DNA from: Clostridia bacterium
GTDB taxonomy: Bacteria; Bacillota; Clostridia; Christensenellales; Borkfalkiaceae
Direction of reading: 5' to 3'
NCBI GenBank assembly: GCA_900769565.1
Contig: CAAGHC010000030.1
Coordinates: 4,242 to 68,241 of the forward strand
Length of the DNA: 64,000 bases
Shown: positions 49,801-62,654 of the stretch, piece by piece
Position numbering within the stretch: the first letter of the stretch is position 1
Layout: every line of letters starts with the position of its first letter
Position numbers and translations under genes: made by a program
The notes under the pieces: generated by a model
Told to the model about the DNA's origin: nothing
The model's input: only the letters and a program-made list of their open reading frames with translations
Databases searched by the model: none

Positions 49801-51018
49801 TTATTTAACAATTTTAGAAACAACGCCCGAACCTACGGTTCTGCCACCTTCACGGATAGCGAAACGGAGGCCTTCTTCCATAGCAATCGGAGTGATGAGT
49901 TCAACGTCCATCTTAATGTTGTCACCAGGCATTACCATTTCTACGCCTTCAGGAAGTTTGATAGAACCGGTAACGTCGGTAGTTCTGAAATAGAATTGAG
50001 GACGATAGTTGTTAAAGAACGGGGTGTGACGGCCACCTTCTTCTTTGGTAAGGATATACACTTGACCTTCGAATACAGTGTGGGGTTTAACCGAACCGGG
50101 TTTAGCAATAACTTGTCCACGTTCGATATCTTTCTTATCGATACCACGGAGAAGAGCACCTACGTTGTCACCAGCTTGAGCTTCGTCAAGAAGTTTTCTG
50201 AACATTTCAAGACCGGTAATAACGGTAGTTCTGCTTTCTTCAGAAAGACCAACGATTTCAGCGGGGTCGTTAACTCTTGCAACACCTCTTTCTACTCTAC
50301 CAGTAGCAACGGTACCACGACCAGAGATGGTGAATACGTCTTCTACAGGGAGAAGGAAGGGTTTAGCTTCGTCACGTTCGGGAGTAGGAATGTAAGAATC
50401 TACTGCTTCCATGAGTTCTCTAATACATTGAGTTTCAGGTGCGTTGGTAACAGCGTCGCCTTCAGCTGCTTGTGCAACTTCGAGTGCTCTAAGAGCAGAA
50501 CCCTTGATGATGGGGGTATCGTCGCCAGGGAAACCATATTCAGAAAGAAGTTCTCTGATTTCCATTTCAACGAGTTCCAAAAGTTCGGGGTCGTCGAGTT
50601 GGTCGCACTTGTTCATGAATACTACGATATAGGGAACGCCTACTTGACGAGCAAGAAGGATGTGTTCTCTAGTTTGGGGCATGGGACCGTCGGTAGCAGC
50701 AACAACGAGGATTGCGCCGTCCATTTGTGCAGCACCGGTAATCATGTTCTTAACGTAGTCTGCGTGTCCGGGGCAGTCAACGTGTGCATAGTGACGTGCG
50801 TCGGTTTGATATTCAACGTGGGAAGTGTTTATTGTTATACCACGTGCCTTTTCTTCAGGTGCCTTATCGATTTCGTCATACTTCATTTTTTGAGCTTGAC
50901 CCTTAGCAGCCATCGTCATAGTGATAGCAGCAGTAAGAGTGGTCTTGCCGTGGTCAACGTGACCGATGGTACCGATGTTAATGTGCGGTTTGCTTCTGTC
51001 AAATTTAGCCTTTGCCAT
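49801..51018 (-). CDS. tuf: Elongation factor Tu
   Basis: 405-aa GTPase that brings aminoacyl-tRNA to the ribosome. GHVDHGKTT (P-loop), [24 protein letters not shown] (catalytic His kept), NKCD and the C-terminal domains with VGSGVVSKI are typical. Position 4 of the str operon (rpsL-rpsG-fusA-tuf), with an additional own promoter at 51094-51122. ATG 51018 follows GGAGG; a start at 51033 would be before that site. Confidence 0.98.
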   Translation of the reverse strand: MAKAKFDRSKPHINIGTIGHVDHGKTTLTAAITMTMAAKGQAQKMKYDEIDKAPEEKARGITINTSHVEYQTDARHYAHVDCPGHADYVKNMITGAAQMDGAILVVAATDGPMPQTREHILLARQVGVPYIVVFMNKCDQLDDPELLELVEMEIRELLSEYGFPGDDTPIIKGSALRALEVAQAAEGDAVTNAPETQCIRELMEAVDSYIPTPERDEAKPFLLPVEDVFTISGRGTVATGRVERGVARVNDPAEIVGLSEESRTTVITGLEMFRKLLDEAQAGDNVGALLRGIDKKDIERGQVIAKPGSVKPHTVFEGQVYILTKEEGGRHTPFFNNYRPQFYFRTTDVTGSIKLPEGVEMVMPGDNIKMDVELITPIAMEEGLRFAIREGGRTVGSGVVSKIVK

Positions 51019-51093
51019 TATTGTTTCCTCCAAATTTTCTAATGATTATATTTTTATTTTTTTATTTGGTCTTAATTTGTTAGCGTTATTACC

Positions 51094-51122
51094 ATTTTAC
51101 AATAAAATTAAACAATTGTCAA
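51094..51122 (-). promoter_or_regulatory. Internal promoter of tuf
   Basis: TTGACA (51122-51117), 17 bases, TAAAAT (51099-51094) on the minus strand between fusA and tuf, giving tuf extra expression. Confidence 0.85.
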
Positions 51123-51129
51123 CAGTTAA

Positions 51130-53199
51130 TTACGCTTTTTTGCCCATTATCTTTTCAGCAACGGACTTGGGAACTTCTGCATAGTGCGAGAACTGCATGG
51201 TGTAGTTACCACGGCCTTGCGTTCTTGAACGAAGGTCGGTTGCATAACCGAACATTTCTGCAAGCGGAATGTGTGCGTCGATTACTTTTACGCCGTTTCT
51301 ATCGTCAGTACCTTGAATGATACCACGACGAGCGGTTACGTTACCCATAAGGTCACCAAAATAATCGTCAGGTGTTACGATTTCAACCTTCATAACCGGT
51401 TCTAAAAGCACGCTCTTTGCTTTTGCAAGACCGTCTTTAAGTGCCATAGAACCTGCAATCTTAAACGCCATTTCAGACGAGTCAACGTCGTGATAGCTAC
51501 CGTCGTAAACGGTTACTTTGAAGTCTACAACTTCGTAGCCTGCCAAGATACCGTTCTTACTAGCTTCCATGATACCTTTGTTGATAGGTTGAATGAATTC
51601 TTTAGGAATTGAACCACCAACGGTTTCGTCGATAAATTCATAACCCTTACCAGGTTCTTGCGGTTCAAGACGGATTTTACAGTGACCGTATTGACCGTGA
51701 CCACCTGATTGACGTTTGAATAAACCTTCTGCTTCAACAGCTTGTCTGATGGTTTCTTTGTACGCAACTTGGGGCTTACCTACGTTAGCTTCTACCCTAA
51801 ATTCACGGAGCAATCTGTCTACGATAATTTCAAGGTGAAGTTCGCCCATACCTGCGATAATAGTTTGTCCGGTTTCAGCGTCGGTATAAGCCTTAAAGGT
51901 GGGGTCTTCTTCAGCGAGTTTTGCAAGTGCAAGACCCATCTTTTCTTGACCAGCCTTGGTTTTGGGCTCGATAGCAACGTTAATAACGGGGTCTGGGAAT
52001 TCCATTTGTTCAAGGATAATTTGGTTATTTTCGTCACAAAGCGTATCACCAGTGGTGGTGTCTTTAAGACCTACGATAGCGCAAATCTCACCTGAATAAA
52101 CAGCGTCAACTTCTTCTCTGTGGTTAGCGTGCATACGAAGGATACGGCCAACACGTTCTCTCTTACCCTTTACGCTGTTGTAAACGTAAGAACCGGTTTT
52201 GAGTACGCCCGAATAAGCACGGAAGAATGCTAATTTACCAACGAACGGGTCGGTCATGATTTTGAATGCAAGACCACTGAAAGGTTGGTCGTCGTTAGCT
52301 TCTCTAGTAGTAGTTTCGCCTTTGGTATCAAGACCTGAAACGGCACCGATATCCAAGGGGCTGGGAAGGTAATCTACGATAGCGTCAAGAAGGTTTTGAA
52401 CACCCTTGTTTCTGTAAGATGAACCACAGAGAACGGGGGTAACTTTCATAGCGAGCGTTGCAGCCCTTAAACCCTTCTTAATTTCTTCGATAGTAAGGTC
52501 GCCTTCTTCGAAGTATTTTTCCATCAACGCATCGTCGGTTTCAGCAGCGATTTCAACAACTTGCGCTCTGTATTCTTCGCAAGTGTCCTTTAAGTCTGCA
52601 GGAACGTCGGTAACGTCGATTTCTTTACCTAAATCGTCAAGATAGATATAAGCCTTTCTAGTAATAACGTCTACGATACCTTTGAAGGTGTCTTCTTTAC
52701 CGATAGGAATGATAATCGGAACTGCGTTGGTACGCAATCTTTCTCTCATCATCTTAATAGCGTTATCATAGTTAGCGCCGTTGATGTCCATCTTGTTTAC
52801 GTATGCGATTCTCGGAACTTTATATTTGTCCGCTTGACGCCATACGGTTTCACTTTGGGGTTCTACGCCACCTTTAGCACAGAAAGTTGCAACTGCGCCG
52901 TCCAAAATACGGAGCGACCTTTCAACTTCTACGGTAAAGTCAACGTGTCCGGGGGTATCTATAATGTTTATACGGTGTCCTTTCCAGTAGCAAGTGGTAG
53001 CAGCACTGGTGATGGTAATACCACGTTCTTGTTCTTGAACCATCCAGTCCATTGTAGCGCCACCCTCGTGGGTTTCGCCTAACTTATGGGTCTTACCGGT
53101 GTAGAAAAGAATACGTTCGGTAGTAGTAGTTTTACCAGCGTCAATGTGCGCCATAATGCCTATATTTCTGGTTACACCCAAATCAAAATCTCTCGGCAT
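51130..53199 (-). CDS. fusA: Elongation factor G
   Basis: 689-aa translocase GTPase. [45 protein letters not shown] with the catalytic His, [10 protein letters not shown] and [14 protein letters not shown] G5 are all canonical. Domain IV/V has [19 protein letters not shown] and [18 protein letters not shown]. Compared with the EF-G-like protein at 17291-19351, this one has every catalytic residue. It lies between rpsG and tuf. Confidence 0.98.
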   Translation of the reverse strand: MPRDFDLGVTRNIGIMAHIDAGKTTTTERILFYTGKTHKLGETHEGGATMDWMVQEQERGITITSAATTCYWKGHRINIIDTPGHVDFTVEVERSLRILDGAVATFCAKGGVEPQSETVWRQADKYKVPRIAYVNKMDINGANYDNAIKMMRERLRTNAVPIIIPIGKEDTFKGIVDVITRKAYIYLDDLGKEIDVTDVPADLKDTCEEYRAQVVEIAAETDDALMEKYFEEGDLTIEEIKKGLRAATLAMKVTPVLCGSSYRNKGVQNLLDAIVDYLPSPLDIGAVSGLDTKGETTTREANDDQPFSGLAFKIMTDPFVGKLAFFRAYSGVLKTGSYVYNSVKGKRERVGRILRMHANHREEVDAVYSGEICAIVGLKDTTTGDTLCDENNQIILEQMEFPDPVINVAIEPKTKAGQEKMGLALAKLAEEDPTFKAYTDAETGQTIIAGMGELHLEIIVDRLLREFRVEANVGKPQVAYKETIRQAVEAEGLFKRQSGGHGQYGHCKIRLEPQEPGKGYEFIDETVGGSIPKEFIQPINKGIMEASKNGILAGYEVVDFKVTVYDGSYHDVDSSEMAFKIAGSMALKDGLAKAKSVLLEPVMKVEIVTPDDYFGDLMGNVTARRGIIQGTDDRNGVKVIDAHIPLAEMFGYATDLRSRTQGRGNYTMQFSHYAEVPKSVAEKIMGKKA

Positions 53200-53217
53200 G
53201 TGTCGTATCTCCCAAAA

Positions 53218-53688
53218 TTAGAATCTGTAATGTGCGAACGCCTTGTTTGCTTCCGCCATTCTGTGAGTGTCTTCTTTCTTCTTAACAGCGTTACCAGTGT
53301 TGTTGAACGCGTCAACTAATTCTGCAGAAAGTCTTTGAGCCATTTCTCTTTCACTTCTCTTTCTAGCAGCGGCAACCAACCATCTGATAGCGAGAGTCTG
53401 TCTTCTTTCAGCGCGAATTTCGATAGGAACTTGGTAGTTCGCACCGCCGACTCTCCTTGCTTTAACTTCAACCATAGGCATAATGTTGTTAAGTGCTTGA
53501 TTGAACATTTCCTTTGCATCAGCACCGACTTTTTCAGCCGCAGACGCGAATGCGTCGTAAACAATGCCTTGCGCAATACCCTTCTTGCCGTCTAACATAA
53601 CTTGGTTGATGAGTTTGGTTACAACCTTGTCATTGTACACGGGATCGGGCAAAACGTCTCTTTTTGCAATATTGCCTCTTCTCGGCAT
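53218..53688 (-). CDS. rpsG: 30S ribosomal protein S7
   Basis: 156 aa, [37 protein letters not shown] at the start and [45 protein letters not shown] at the end. It organises the 3' major domain of 16S rRNA. ATG 53688 follows AAAGGAGGA. Confidence 0.98.
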   Translation of the reverse strand: MPRRGNIAKRDVLPDPVYNDKVVTKLINQVMLDGKKGIAQGIVYDAFASAAEKVGADAKEMFNQALNNIMPMVEVKARRVGGANYQVPIEIRAERRQTLAIRWLVAAARKRSEREMAQRLSAELVDAFNNTGNAVKKKEDTHRMAEANKAFAHYRF

Positions 53689-53898
53689 AATAAAATCCTC
53701 CTTTAATTTTTTGCGCCTTTACTTTGGCGCGTCGTTAAGGGTAAACCCTTTTTCAGTACAGCTATCGCTTGCCCTTACGGGTAGCGAACCTTCTGCCTTT
53801 CGACATACTGCCTACCAATCGGGTTAATTTTCCGAACTTTACCGATTTTAAGTAGGTGTGTTTTGTTGCTTAACTCTTATTTAAAGACTTGGTTAAAC
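53689..53898 (-). other. Long structured spacer between rpsL and rpsG
   Basis: 210 bases with several stems on the minus strand: AAGGG-TTTA-CCCTT, GCGCC-N8-GGCGC next to the rpsG ribosome site, and a compact CCC-GTAA-GGG inside GCTA/TAGC. A 14-codon basic frame (MSKGRRFATRKGKR, 53806-53762) with a poor ribosome site lies inside it. In E. coli S7 binds the S12-S7 spacer to repress translation; a similar role is possible but not shown. Confidence 0.45.
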
Positions 53899-54270
53899 TT
53901 ATTTAGGTCTCTTTGCGCCGTACTTTGACCTTGCTTGACGACGTTTTGCAACGCCTGCAGTATCAAGAGCACCACGAACAATGTGATATCTTACACCAGG
54001 TAAGTCCTTAACTCTTCCGCCACGGATCAATACTGAGCTGTGTTCTTGTAAGTTGTGACCTTCACCGGGAATGTAAACGATACCTTCTGCCTTGTTAGTC
54101 AAACGCACTCTGGCAATTTTACGAAGTGCAGAGTTAGGTTTTTTAGGCGTAGTAGTCGTTACTGACAAGCAAACACCACGCTTTTGAGGACATTCTTCAA
54201 GAATCGGGGATTTGGACTTGTAAGTAATTTGCTTTCTGCCTTGTCTGATTAACTGTTGAATTGTTGGCAT
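53899..54270 (-). CDS. rpsL: 30S ribosomal protein S12
   Basis: 123 aa: [80 protein letters not shown] and C-terminal [10 protein letters not shown]. Lysines and the Pro at the positions linked to streptomycin resistance (TPKKPNS, KDLPGV) are wild type. ATG 54270 follows AGGAGG; the longer frame upstream covers the leader and is not coding. First gene of the str operon. Confidence 0.98.
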   Translation of the reverse strand: MPTIQQLIRQGRKQITYKSKSPILEECPQKRGVCLSVTTTTPKKPNSALRKIARVRLTNKAEGIVYIPGEGHNLQEHSSVLIRGGRVKDLPGVRYHIVRGALDTAGVAKRRQARSKYGAKRPK

Positions 54271-54354
54271 AGTACACCTCCTTAATTTATTTCGGTTTAT
54301 TCGGAAAACGGACTCGGAAAATTTCCGTTTTGAGAAACTGTTTTGCTTATTTTC

Positions 54355-54414
54355 CGCCGAGCAAATATTCACTCGGCGAAGTATAATTTTACCATTTATT
54401 GATTTTTTAGTCAA
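54355..54414 (-). promoter_or_regulatory. Promoter and leader hairpin of the str operon
   Basis: TTGACT (54414-54409), 17 bases, TAAAAT (54391-54386) on the minus strand. Directly after it CGCCGAG-N10-CTCGGCG forms a 7-bp GC-rich hairpin (54378-54355) in the 5' leader, without a T tract, so probably not a terminator. Confidence 0.8.
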
Positions 54415-54458
54415 CCAAAAAGCGTCGATATTGCAGATTTTTTAACTGCTTTTAATCG

Positions 54459-57400
54459 TTATTCGCTAATTTCGGTATTTCTTTGAATTACCGTTTGGGG
54501 GGAAACGTTTTTATAATCTCTTATACCCGTACCTGCAGGGATAAGTTTACCGATAATTACGTTTTCTTTTAAGCCAACCAACGGGTCGATTTTGTTCTTA
54601 ATAGCCGCTTCGGTAAGAACTCTTGCCGTTTCTTGGAAGGACGCTGCCGACAAGAAACTGTCTTTTGCAAGTGCTGCCTTGGTAATACCGAGAAGTATTC
54701 TCTTTCCAGTAGGCGGTTCTAAACCGTTATCAAGCGCAGTAAGAGTTTCTTCTTCGAACTTGTGTACGTCCACCTTTTCGCCGGGAAGAATATCCGTTCC
54801 ACCAGGGTTTTCTACCTGAACTTTTCTCATCATTTGACGAACGATAATTTCTACGTGCTTATCGTTGATGTCAACGCCTTGTCCACGGTATACGCTTTGG
54901 ATTTCACGCAAGATATAATCTTGAACGCCCTTGATACCTTTAGTTCTTAAAATATCCTGCGGATATACCGAACCGTTGGTAAGAACGTCACCAGGTTCTA
55001 CCTTGTCACCCGTCTTAACGATTACGCCCGTACCGAAAGGTATGGTGTAGTCCTTGGTTTCGCCGTCGTCAGTCTTAACGAGAACGTGGATAATCTTATC
55101 CTTTTCTTCAACCTCAACTTCGCCACCTTGTTCGCAAACGATTGCAGCGTGTTTAGGTTTACGTGCTTCGAAGAGTTCTTCAACCCTAGGAAGACCTTGC
55201 GTGATGTCGCCCGTTGATGCTATACCACCCGTGTGGAAGGTACGCATGGTAAGCTGTGTACCAGGTTCACCGATAGATTGTGCTGCGATAATACCAACAG
55301 CTTCACCGATTTGTACGGGGTTGTTGTTGGACATGTTTTTACCGTAACATTTAGCGCAGATACCCGTCTTTGACTTACAGGTGAATACGCTTCTAATTTC
55401 AACTTGTTCAATTCCTGCTTTGCAGATTTCATCAGCCATGTCTTCGGTAATCATATCGCCTGCTTTAACCATAATTTCGCCCGTGGTCGGGTTAACTACG
55501 TCGCCTACGGTAAATCTACCTGCGATACGGTCACGCAATCCTTCGATTACTTCGCCTTTAGAGCCTTTAATTGCAGATACTATAACGCCTTTAGCTGCGC
55601 CACAGTCTTCTTCTTTAATGATAACTTCTTGCGATACGTCAACCAAACGACGGGTAAGGTAACCAGAGTCAGCCGTCTTAAGTGCGGTATCGGCAAGACC
55701 TTTACGTCCACCGTGAGAAGAAATGAAGTATTCTAGAACAGAAAGTCCTTCACGGAAACAAGACTTAACGGGAATTTCAATAGTTTTACCGTTCGGGTCG
55801 GTCATAAGACCACGCATACCGGCAAGCTGTTTAATTTGGTCCTTAGAACCACGCGCACCAGAGTTTGCCATCATAAGTATCGGGTTGAACTCGTCGAGAG
55901 TGTCCATCAACTTATCGGTAACGTCGTCGGTTGCTTTCTTCCAAATAGAAACTACCTTCTTGTATCTTTCTTCGTCGGTTATATAACCTTTCTTGTAAAG
56001 GTTTTCAACTTTTAATACGTGCTCTTCAGCAGCACGAAGAATAACTGCTTTATCTTTAGGCATGTGCATATCGAATACGCTAGTGGTTATTGCACCAACG
56101 GTAGAATATTTAAAGCCAAGCGCCTTGATTTTGTCCAAAACGTCAGCCGCACAGCTTGCACCACGACGCTTAAAGCATGCGCCAACGATTTTTTGCAAAT
56201 CTTTTTTGCCTACGAGTTTATCTATTTCGTACTTGAGATAATCTTCCTTGGTCTTTCTTTCAACAAAGCCTAAATCTTGCGGAATTGCTTGGTTGAAGAT
56301 AATCTTACCAACAGAAGTCTTAACTCTGCCGTAAACCATTTCACCGTCAACTTCTACACCACGACGAACGATAATTTCATCTTGAAGTCTAATCTTGCCC
56401 GTTTGGTAAGCCATAATTGCTTCTTCGGGGCTAGTATAAGAAACGGTATATTCGGGAACACCGTAAACGGTGCCGTTTTCGTCCTTTCTACCCTTTTCGT
56501 TATACTTTTCACCGATTTTGCGCTTGATAATGGTAAGATAGTAAGCACCCATGACCATATCTTGCGTCGGGCTCATAACAGGTTTACCGTCAGAGAGTTT
56601 TAATATATTGTTGGATGCGAGCATCAAGAATCTCGCTTCAGCTTGTGCTTCTACCGAAAGGGGTACGTGTACTGCCATTTGGTCACCGTCGAAGTCGGCG
56701 TTGAACGCACCACATACTAACGGGTGAAGTTTAATTGCACGACCTTCGATAAGCACGGGTTCGAATGCCTGAATAGACAATCTGTGAAGGGTAGGTGCAC
56801 GGTTGAGCATTACGGGGTGGTCCTTAATTACTTCTTCTAAAACGTCCCATACTACCGTCTTTGCGCGTTCTACCGTACGTTTTGCGTTCTTAATGTTGTG
56901 GCAAATGTTGTTTTCAACAAGCTTTTTCATTACGAACGGCTTGAAAAGTTCGATTGCCATTTCCTTTGGCAAACCACATTGATAAAGTTTAAGTTCAGGA
57001 CCTACTACGATAACCGAACGACCAGAGTAGTCAACACGTTTACCAAGTAAGTTCTGACGGAAACGACCTTGCTTACCACGGAGCATACCGGAGAGTGATT
57101 TAAGTTCTCTGTTCCCTGCACCGCTGATAGCCTTACCACGACGACCGTTGTCGATAAGAGCGTCTACTGCTTCTTGGAGCATTCTCTTTTCATTTCTAAT
57201 GATGATTTCGGGCGCACCGAGTTCCATCAACTTTTTCAAACGGTTGTTTCTGTTAATTACACGACGGTATAAGTCGTTAAGGTCACTAGTTGCAAATCTG
57301 CCACCGTCAAGTTGTACCATAGGACGGAGTTCGGGCGGGATTACGGGTAGAACGTCTAAAATCATCCATTCAGGGCGGTTACCACTCTTTCTGAAAGATT

Positions 57401-58046
57401 CGATAATTTCTATTCTCTTTACCGCACGAATTCTTCTTTGACCAGACACGTTTTCAGCAATGATTTTCTTGGTTTCTTCGCTTTCTTTGTCAAGGTCGAT
57501 AGCCATTAAAAGTTCTTTAATAGCTTCTGCGCCCATGCCCGTTTTGAACGAGCCGATACCATATTCGGTTTCGAATTCTTGCTTTTCTCTATCGTTAATT
57601 ACTTGCTTATATTGAAGGGGGGTTACACCCGGGTCTAATACAACGTGGCAAGCAAAGTAGAGCACTTGTTCAAGTGCTTTAGGACTCATGTCGAGCATAA
57701 GACCTATTCTTGAAGGAACGCCCTTAAAATACCAAATGTGAGATACGGGTGCTGCAAGTTCAATGTGACCCATTCTGTCACGACGAACTTTAGATTTGGT
57801 GATTTCAACACCACACTTGTCGCAGATTACACCCTTATATCTAATGCGTTTATATTTACCGCAATGGCATTCCCAGTCCTTGGTCGGTCCAAAAATTCTT
57901 TCGCAGAAAAGACCGCCCATTTCGGGTTTTTGCGTTCTGTAATTGATGGTTTCGGGCTTTGTTACTTCGCCGTAAGACCATTCTCTAATTTTTTCGGGAG
58001 ATGCAACTCCTATTTGTATAGAATCAAAATTGTTAAGTTCAAACAT
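54459..58046 (-). CDS. rpoC: RNA polymerase subunit beta'
   Basis: 1195 aa. Zinc ribbon [20 protein letters not shown] near the N-terminus, catalytic [16 protein letters not shown], the bridge-helix region [20 protein letters not shown], second zinc site CGAAKG...[16 protein letters not shown], and trigger-loop/C-terminal clamp blocks ([29 protein letters not shown]). Size and order are those of Bacillota RpoC without a large insertion. Separated from rpoB by 17 bases. Confidence 0.98.
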   Translation of the reverse strand: MFELNNFDSIQIGVASPEKIREWSYGEVTKPETINYRTQKPEMGGLFCERIFGPTKDWECHCGKYKRIRYKGVICDKCGVEITKSKVRRDRMGHIELAAPVSHIWYFKGVPSRIGLMLDMSPKALEQVLYFACHVVLDPGVTPLQYKQVINDREKQEFETEYGIGSFKTGMGAEAIKELLMAIDLDKESEETKKIIAENVSGQRRIRAVKRIEIIESFRKSGNRPEWMILDVLPVIPPELRPMVQLDGGRFATSDLNDLYRRVINRNNRLKKLMELGAPEIIIRNEKRMLQEAVDALIDNGRRGKAISGAGNRELKSLSGMLRGKQGRFRQNLLGKRVDYSGRSVIVVGPELKLYQCGLPKEMAIELFKPFVMKKLVENNICHNIKNAKRTVERAKTVVWDVLEEVIKDHPVMLNRAPTLHRLSIQAFEPVLIEGRAIKLHPLVCGAFNADFDGDQMAVHVPLSVEAQAEARFLMLASNNILKLSDGKPVMSPTQDMVMGAYYLTIIKRKIGEKYNEKGRKDENGTVYGVPEYTVSYTSPEEAIMAYQTGKIRLQDEIIVRRGVEVDGEMVYGRVKTSVGKIIFNQAIPQDLGFVERKTKEDYLKYEIDKLVGKKDLQKIVGACFKRRGASCAADVLDKIKALGFKYSTVGAITTSVFDMHMPKDKAVILRAAEEHVLKVENLYKKGYITDEERYKKVVSIWKKATDDVTDKLMDTLDEFNPILMMANSGARGSKDQIKQLAGMRGLMTDPNGKTIEIPVKSCFREGLSVLEYFISSHGGRKGLADTALKTADSGYLTRRLVDVSQEVIIKEEDCGAAKGVIVSAIKGSKGEVIEGLRDRIAGRFTVGDVVNPTTGEIMVKAGDMITEDMADEICKAGIEQVEIRSVFTCKSKTGICAKCYGKNMSNNNPVQIGEAVGIIAAQSIGEPGTQLTMRTFHTGGIASTGDITQGLPRVEELFEARKPKHAAIVCEQGGEVEVEEKDKIIHVLVKTDDGETKDYTIPFGTGVIVKTGDKVEPGDVLTNGSVYPQDILRTKGIKGVQDYILREIQSVYRGQGVDINDKHVEIIVRQMMRKVQVENPGGTDILPGEKVDVHKFEEETLTALDNGLEPPTGKRILLGITKAALAKDSFLSAASFQETARVLTEAAIKNKIDPLVGLKENVIIGKLIPAGTGIRDYKNVSPQTVIQRNTEISE

Positions 58047-58063
58047 AATTCTTCTTCCCCCTA

Positions 58064-61000
58064 TTATTCGTTATCTTCGTCGTCAAAACTGTCAAAGTCG
58101 TCGTCAAACAAATCGCCGTCAGGTATAGTCGTGTCGATTTCGTCGTCATCGTCTTCAAACATATTGTCGGGGTCAAATGCCAACTCGTCGTCAAGGTCGT
58201 CCGTATCGCTATCTTCGAATACCGTTTCGCCAAGGTCGTCAGCACTAATGTCGTCAAATCCGTCAAGCGCAACTTCTTCCTTGTTGTCCTTTTCTCTAGG
58301 CAACGGCATATCGTCGATATCGCTTTCGATAAGGTCTTTGATTTTGAGTTCTTCTTTGTTTTCAGTAAGCACTTTCATATCGAGCGCCAAGCTTTGAAGT
58401 TCTTTCAAAAGAACCTTGAACGCTTCGGGGATACCAGGTTCGCTAATATTAGTACCCTTAACGATAGATTCGTAAGTTTTTACCCTACCAACGATATCGT
58501 CCGACTTAACGGTAAGAATTTCTTGAAGGATATGAGCAGCGCCGTATGCTTCGAGCGCCCAGATTTCCATTTCACCGAAACGTTGTCCACCGAATTGCGC
58601 TTTACCACCGAGCGGTTGTTGAGTAACCAAGCTGTAAGGACCGGTTGAACGAGCGTGAATCTTATCGTCAACAAGGTGGATAAGTTTAATCATGTACATT
58701 TGACCTACCGTTACCCTGTTTTCAAACGGCTCACCCGTTCTTCCGTCGTAAAGTTGAATTTTACCGTCAACTTCGCCGTCGGGATTTACTATATTGTTTT
58801 CACGTAAAAGTTCTTTAATATCGCTTTCGCTTGCACCGTCGAATACGGGCGTTGCAATCTTCCAGCCGAGTTGCTTACATACCAAGCCCAAGTGTACTTC
58901 AAGCACCTGACCGATGTTCATACGTGAAGGAACGCCGAGCGGGTTAAGTACGATTTGGAGCGGAGTACCGTCAGCCATAAAGGGCATATCCGATTCAGGA
59001 AGTATTCTTGAAATAACACCCTTGTTACCGTGACGACCAGCCATCTTGTCGCCGATAGAAATCTTACGTTTTTGAGCAATGTAAACTCTAACGAGTTTAT
59101 TTACACCAGGAGAAAGTTCGTCCTTGTTAGCACGAGTAAAGATTTTAACGTCAACAACGATACCGCCTTCACCATGCGGAACTTTTAAGGACGTATCCCT
59201 AACTTCTCTAGCCTTTTCACCAAAGATTGCACGGAGAAGTCTTTCTTCAGGGGTAAGTTCGGTTTCGCCCTTGGGCGTAACCTTACCTACTAGAATGTCA
59301 CCACTGTTAACTTCTGCACCGATTCTAATAATACCGTCTTCGTCAAGGTCTTTAAGTGCGTCTTCGCCAACGTTAGGAATATCTCTGGTAATTTCTTCTT
59401 CACCAAGTCTAGTATCTCTAGCTTCGATTTCGTGTTCTTCAATGTGGATGGTCGTGAACACGTCTTCTCTAACGAGTTTTTCCGATAAAAGTATAGCGTC
59501 TTCGTAGTTGTAACCTTCCCAGCTCATAAAGCCTACGAGAATGTTTCTACCGAGCGCAAGTTCACCGTTCTTGGTGGAAGGTCCGTCCGCAATGGTTTGA
59601 CCTTTTTCAATTCTTTCGCCTTTATCAACGATAGGTCTTTGGTTTAGACACGTGCCTTGGTTACTACGTTCAAATTTCTTTAATACGTATTCTCTTTCCG
59701 TACCGTCGTCTTCTCTAACAACGATAAGGTCGCTTGCAACCGAGATAACTTCGCCAGCGTTAACAGCGTTAATCATAACGCCGGAGTCGTAAGCGATTCT
59801 TCTTTCAATACCCGTTGCAACGATAGCGTTTTCAGGGCAAAGTAGCGGAACTGCTTGACGTTGCATGTTCGAGCCCATGAGCGCACGGTTGGTATCGTCG
59901 TTTTCTAAGAACGGAATAAGTGCGGTTGCTACCGAAATAAGTTGTTTAGGAGAAACGTCCATGTAGTCCATCTTCTCTTTAACTTCTTCGGTTATATCTT
60001 CTCTGTGACGGCAAGAAACACGGTCGTTAACAAAGTATTTATTGTCAATCAACGGTTCGTTTGCCTGTGCTACGATATAATTATCTTCTTCGTCAGCCGT
60101 TAAATAGTCAACTTGTTCGGTAACGGTGGTAATAATTTCACCGTCAGCGCCCATAGTGTGTTCTACCTTTCTGTAAGGCGATTCGATAAAGCCGAATTCG
60201 TTTACCTTTGCATACGCTGCAAGCGAAGAGATAAGACCGATATTTTGACCTTCAGGCGTTTCTATCGGACACATTCTGCCGTAGTGAGAGTGGTGAACGT
60301 CACGTACTTCAAAAGTTGCCCTATCACGGTTAAGACCGCCAGGTCCTAATGCAGAAAGTTTTCTCTTATGCGTAAGTTCTGCAATCGGGTTGGTTTGGTC
60401 CATAAATTGTGAAAGTTGCGACGAACCGAAGAACTCTTTAATAGCAGAGCTTACGGGACGAACGTTGATAAGACCTTGTGGAGAAACTTCCTTGGGGTCT
60501 TGGGTTGCCATTCTCTCTTTGATAACCCTTTCAAGTCTTGCAATACCGATACGGAATTGATTTTGTAAAAGTTCACCAACCGAACGAACACGACGGTTAC
60601 CCAAGTGGTCGATATTGTCAACGGTGTTGATGCCGTGTACAAGGTCAAGGTTAACTGATACCGATGCTACGATATCGTCAACGGTAACGTGTTTGTGGTT
60701 GAGTTTATCCATAAGCGGACGAAGAACTTTCTTCTGTTCTGCGGTAAGCGCTTCGGGAAGACCGTTTTCGTCTTTGAGGATTTTGTGGAATTCAAGACAA
60801 GCTTCAACGAACTTAACTCTGATTTCTTGAGCCTTTTCGTCGTTCTTCTTATCTTCGGGTTTTTCATCACCACCCTTTCCGCTTCTTTCGTCAAGATAGA
60901 AGAAACCGTTGATTTCTTTCTTGAGAATTTCAGCCGTGTTTTCAACACCGTTTTCAAGTGCGGTATTGTAAACGGTTTCCGAGAAGGAAAGAATAGGATA

Positions 61001-62092
61001 ATATACGTAGTACAAAAGACCGAAGAAATCGGGGTTAACGCCCGTAACTTCTTTAAAGTTTACTACGTTGTTTGCTATAATCTTATGTTTTTCGCCGTTA
61101 ACGTCAGCATAGAATTCGTTGATACCAGCGTTTTGAATAGCTTCAGCAGTAGGCTTATCAATAATTTGACCAGCTTGTGCCAAAACTTCACCGTCTGCAC
61201 TAATTACGTCATAGAAAGACTTAAGTCCCCTAATTCTTGCGCCAAGGCGAAGTCTTTTGTTGAACTTATATCTACCTACTCTAGCAAGGTCGTAACGACG
61301 TGCGTCGAAGAATAAGTTCTTTAAATGTTGTTTAACGGCGTCATCGGTTGGGATTTCACCGGGACGAAGACGTCTGTAAAGTTCAATAAGACCGTCGCTT
61401 TCAGATTTAGACGAATCTTTTTCAGCCGTATCGGCAATCATCTTGTTGCCACCGAAAAGTTCGTTTAAAGCGTCGTCCGTACCAAAACCGAGCGCACGGA
61501 GAAGAACGGTAGCGGTTAACTTTCTCGTTCTGTCAACGTGAACCCAAAGTAAATTTTGAGAATCTTGTTCAAATTCAAGCCAAGCACCTCTAGACGGTAT
61601 AACGGTGGTGTCGAAAATCTTTTTACCGGACTTGTCCACTTCCGAGCCGTTGTAAACGCCAGGCGACCTAACTAATTGAGATACGATAACTCTTTCTGCA
61701 CCATTGATGATGAAAGAACCGTTATCGGTCATAAGCGGGAAATCGCCCATGAATACTTCTTGGTCGATAACTTCGTCGGTAACCTTGTTAACGAGTCTTA
61801 CTTTAACGCGTAACGGAAGCGCAAAAGTAGCATCTCTATCCCTGCACTCTTTTTCGTCGTACTTGGGCTTGCCGTCAAGCGTATGTTCCAAGAAGTACAA
61901 CTCAAAGTGGTCGGAATAGTCGGTAATCGGAGAAAAGTCTTCGAGTACTTCGCCAATACCTTCACGGATGAAAGCATCATAGGAGTCTTTCTGGATCTTG
62001 ACAAGATAAGGAAGTTCAATAGCTTCTTTAATTTTGCTAAACGTTTTTCTGGTTACCTTGCCACACTGAATTTCGGGTAGTTTACGTGTCAT
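58064..62092 (-). CDS. rpoB: RNA polymerase subunit beta
   Basis: About 1342 aa. The rifampicin region [36 protein letters not shown] has the sensitive-type Asp, His and Ser. The C-terminal active region shows [39 protein letters not shown] and [10 protein letters not shown]. After about residue 1250 there is an acidic tail of some 65-70 residues (e.g. [26 protein letters not shown]...[13 protein letters not shown]). ATG 62092 is preceded by AAGGAG; the longer frame from 62134 is not supported. The usual neighbours rplJ-rplL are not upstream. Confidence 0.97.
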   Translation of the reverse strand: MTRKLPEIQCGKVTRKTFSKIKEAIELPYLVKIQKDSYDAFIREGIGEVLEDFSPITDYSDHFELYFLEHTLDGKPKYDEKECRDRDATFALPLRVKVRLVNKVTDEVIDQEVFMGDFPLMTDNGSFIINGAERVIVSQLVRSPGVYNGSEVDKSGKKIFDTTVIPSRGAWLEFEQDSQNLLWVHVDRTRKLTATVLLRALGFGTDDALNELFGGNKMIADTAEKDSSKSESDGLIELYRRLRPGEIPTDDAVKQHLKNLFFDARRYDLARVGRYKFNKRLRLGARIRGLKSFYDVISADGEVLAQAGQIIDKPTAEAIQNAGINEFYADVNGEKHKIIANNVVNFKEVTGVNPDFFGLLYYVYYPILSFSETVYNTALENGVENTAEILKKEINGFFYLDERSGKGGDEKPEDKKNDEKAQEIRVKFVEACLEFHKILKDENGLPEALTAEQKKVLRPLMDKLNHKHVTVDDIVASVSVNLDLVHGINTVDNIDHLGNRRVRSVGELLQNQFRIGIARLERVIKERMATQDPKEVSPQGLINVRPVSSAIKEFFGSSQLSQFMDQTNPIAELTHKRKLSALGPGGLNRDRATFEVRDVHHSHYGRMCPIETPEGQNIGLISSLAAYAKVNEFGFIESPYRKVEHTMGADGEIITTVTEQVDYLTADEEDNYIVAQANEPLIDNKYFVNDRVSCRHREDITEEVKEKMDYMDVSPKQLISVATALIPFLENDDTNRALMGSNMQRQAVPLLCPENAIVATGIERRIAYDSGVMINAVNAGEVISVASDLIVVREDDGTEREYVLKKFERSNQGTCLNQRPIVDKGERIEKGQTIADGPSTKNGELALGRNILVGFMSWEGYNYEDAILLSEKLVREDVFTTIHIEEHEIEARDTRLGEEEITRDIPNVGEDALKDLDEDGIIRIGAEVNSGDILVGKVTPKGETELTPEERLLRAIFGEKAREVRDTSLKVPHGEGGIVVDVKIFTRANKDELSPGVNKLVRVYIAQKRKISIGDKMAGRHGNKGVISRILPESDMPFMADGTPLQIVLNPLGVPSRMNIGQVLEVHLGLVCKQLGWKIATPVFDGASESDIKELLRENNIVNPDGEVDGKIQLYDGRTGEPFENRVTVGQMYMIKLIHLVDDKIHARSTGPYSLVTQQPLGGKAQFGGQRFGEMEIWALEAYGAAHILQEILTVKSDDIVGRVKTYESIVKGTNISEPGIPEAFKVLLKELQSLALDMKVLTENKEELKIKDLIESDIDDMPLPREKDNKEEVALDGFDDISADDLGETVFEDSDTDDLDDELAFDPDNMFEDDDDEIDTTIPDGDLFDDDFDSFDDEDNE

Positions 62093-62297
62093 CAAAACAC
62101 ACTCCTTAAAAAAATTTAAATTATTTGCCGACAAAGTTTACAAATCATAAAATTTGTTGTATAATCGTTTTGTCGGTTAAGGCGATTATCATTCCTCAAA
62201 AACTAGCAGTTTTCGTGGTCTAAACCCGCCAAAATCGATTAAATTTTTCGAAAATGGCGATAAGATGCGATAATAACCTATCATAATACATTTTATA
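62093..62297 (-). other. 5' leader of rpoB
   Basis: About 200 bases without a gene between promoter and rpoB. On the minus strand CCGACAAA/TTTGTCGG (8 bp, long loop) and CGCCA/TGGCG stems are visible. No terminator T tract and no known motif recognised. Confidence 0.45.
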
Positions 62298-62326
62298 ATG
62301 ATAACGAATAAAATAAAGATTGTCAA
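62298..62326 (-). promoter_or_regulatory. Promoter of rpoBC
   Basis: TTGACA (62326-62321), 17 bases, TATCAT (62303-62298) on the minus strand. Confidence 0.85.
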
Positions 62327-62402
62327 GCAATTTTCAAATTATTTTAAAATAATTTATTTTTTCGACAAAATAGTCGTTGTTTTTACAAAAAAAGGAGTAG
62401 TT

Positions 62403-62648
62403 ATGCGCATAGATAAATTCTTAAAAGTTTCTAGGCTTTTAAAAAGGCGCACCATTGCACAAGAGGCTTGCGATGGTGGCCGTGTTAAGGTCAACGGAAA
62501 AACCGTTAAGCCTGCTTTTAATATTAAAGTTGGCGACGTTATTGAAATAGGTTTTAATAGTGGTACTGTTAAAATCGAGATTCTAGACGTTAAAGAAACT
62601 GTTAGAAAAGAACAGGTCGAAAGTTTATATAGAATTATAACGGAGTAA
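62403..62648 (+). CDS. rqcP: S4-domain RNA-binding protein RqcP (YabO)
   Basis: 81 aa consisting of one S4 domain: MRIDKFLKVSRLLKRRTIAQEACDGGRVKVNGKTVKPAFNIKVGDVIEIGF. It works with RqcH in adding alanine tails to stalled nascent chains on the 50S subunit in Bacillota. ATG 62403 follows AAAAAAGGAG; the frame to 62298 upstream is not coding. It is followed by ispDF after six bases. Confidence 0.9.
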   Translation: MRIDKFLKVSRLLKRRTIAQEACDGGRVKVNGKTVKPAFNIKVGDVIEIGFNSGTVKIEILDVKETVRKEQVESLYRIITE

Positions 62649-62654
62649 TTTATA

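Noticed and set aside
49765..51042. Long open frame on the plus strand opposite tuf
   Set aside because: It is a shadow of the highly biased codon use of tuf; no ribosome site or family resemblance.
53762..53806. 14-aa basic peptide MSKGRRFATRKGKR as a gene
   Set aside because: Poor ribosome site and no homology test possible; kept only as part of the spacer description.
62298..62402. N-terminal extension of RqcP
   Set aside because: The region contains the divergent rpoB promoter, and ATG 62403 has AAGGAG with the normal S4 start.
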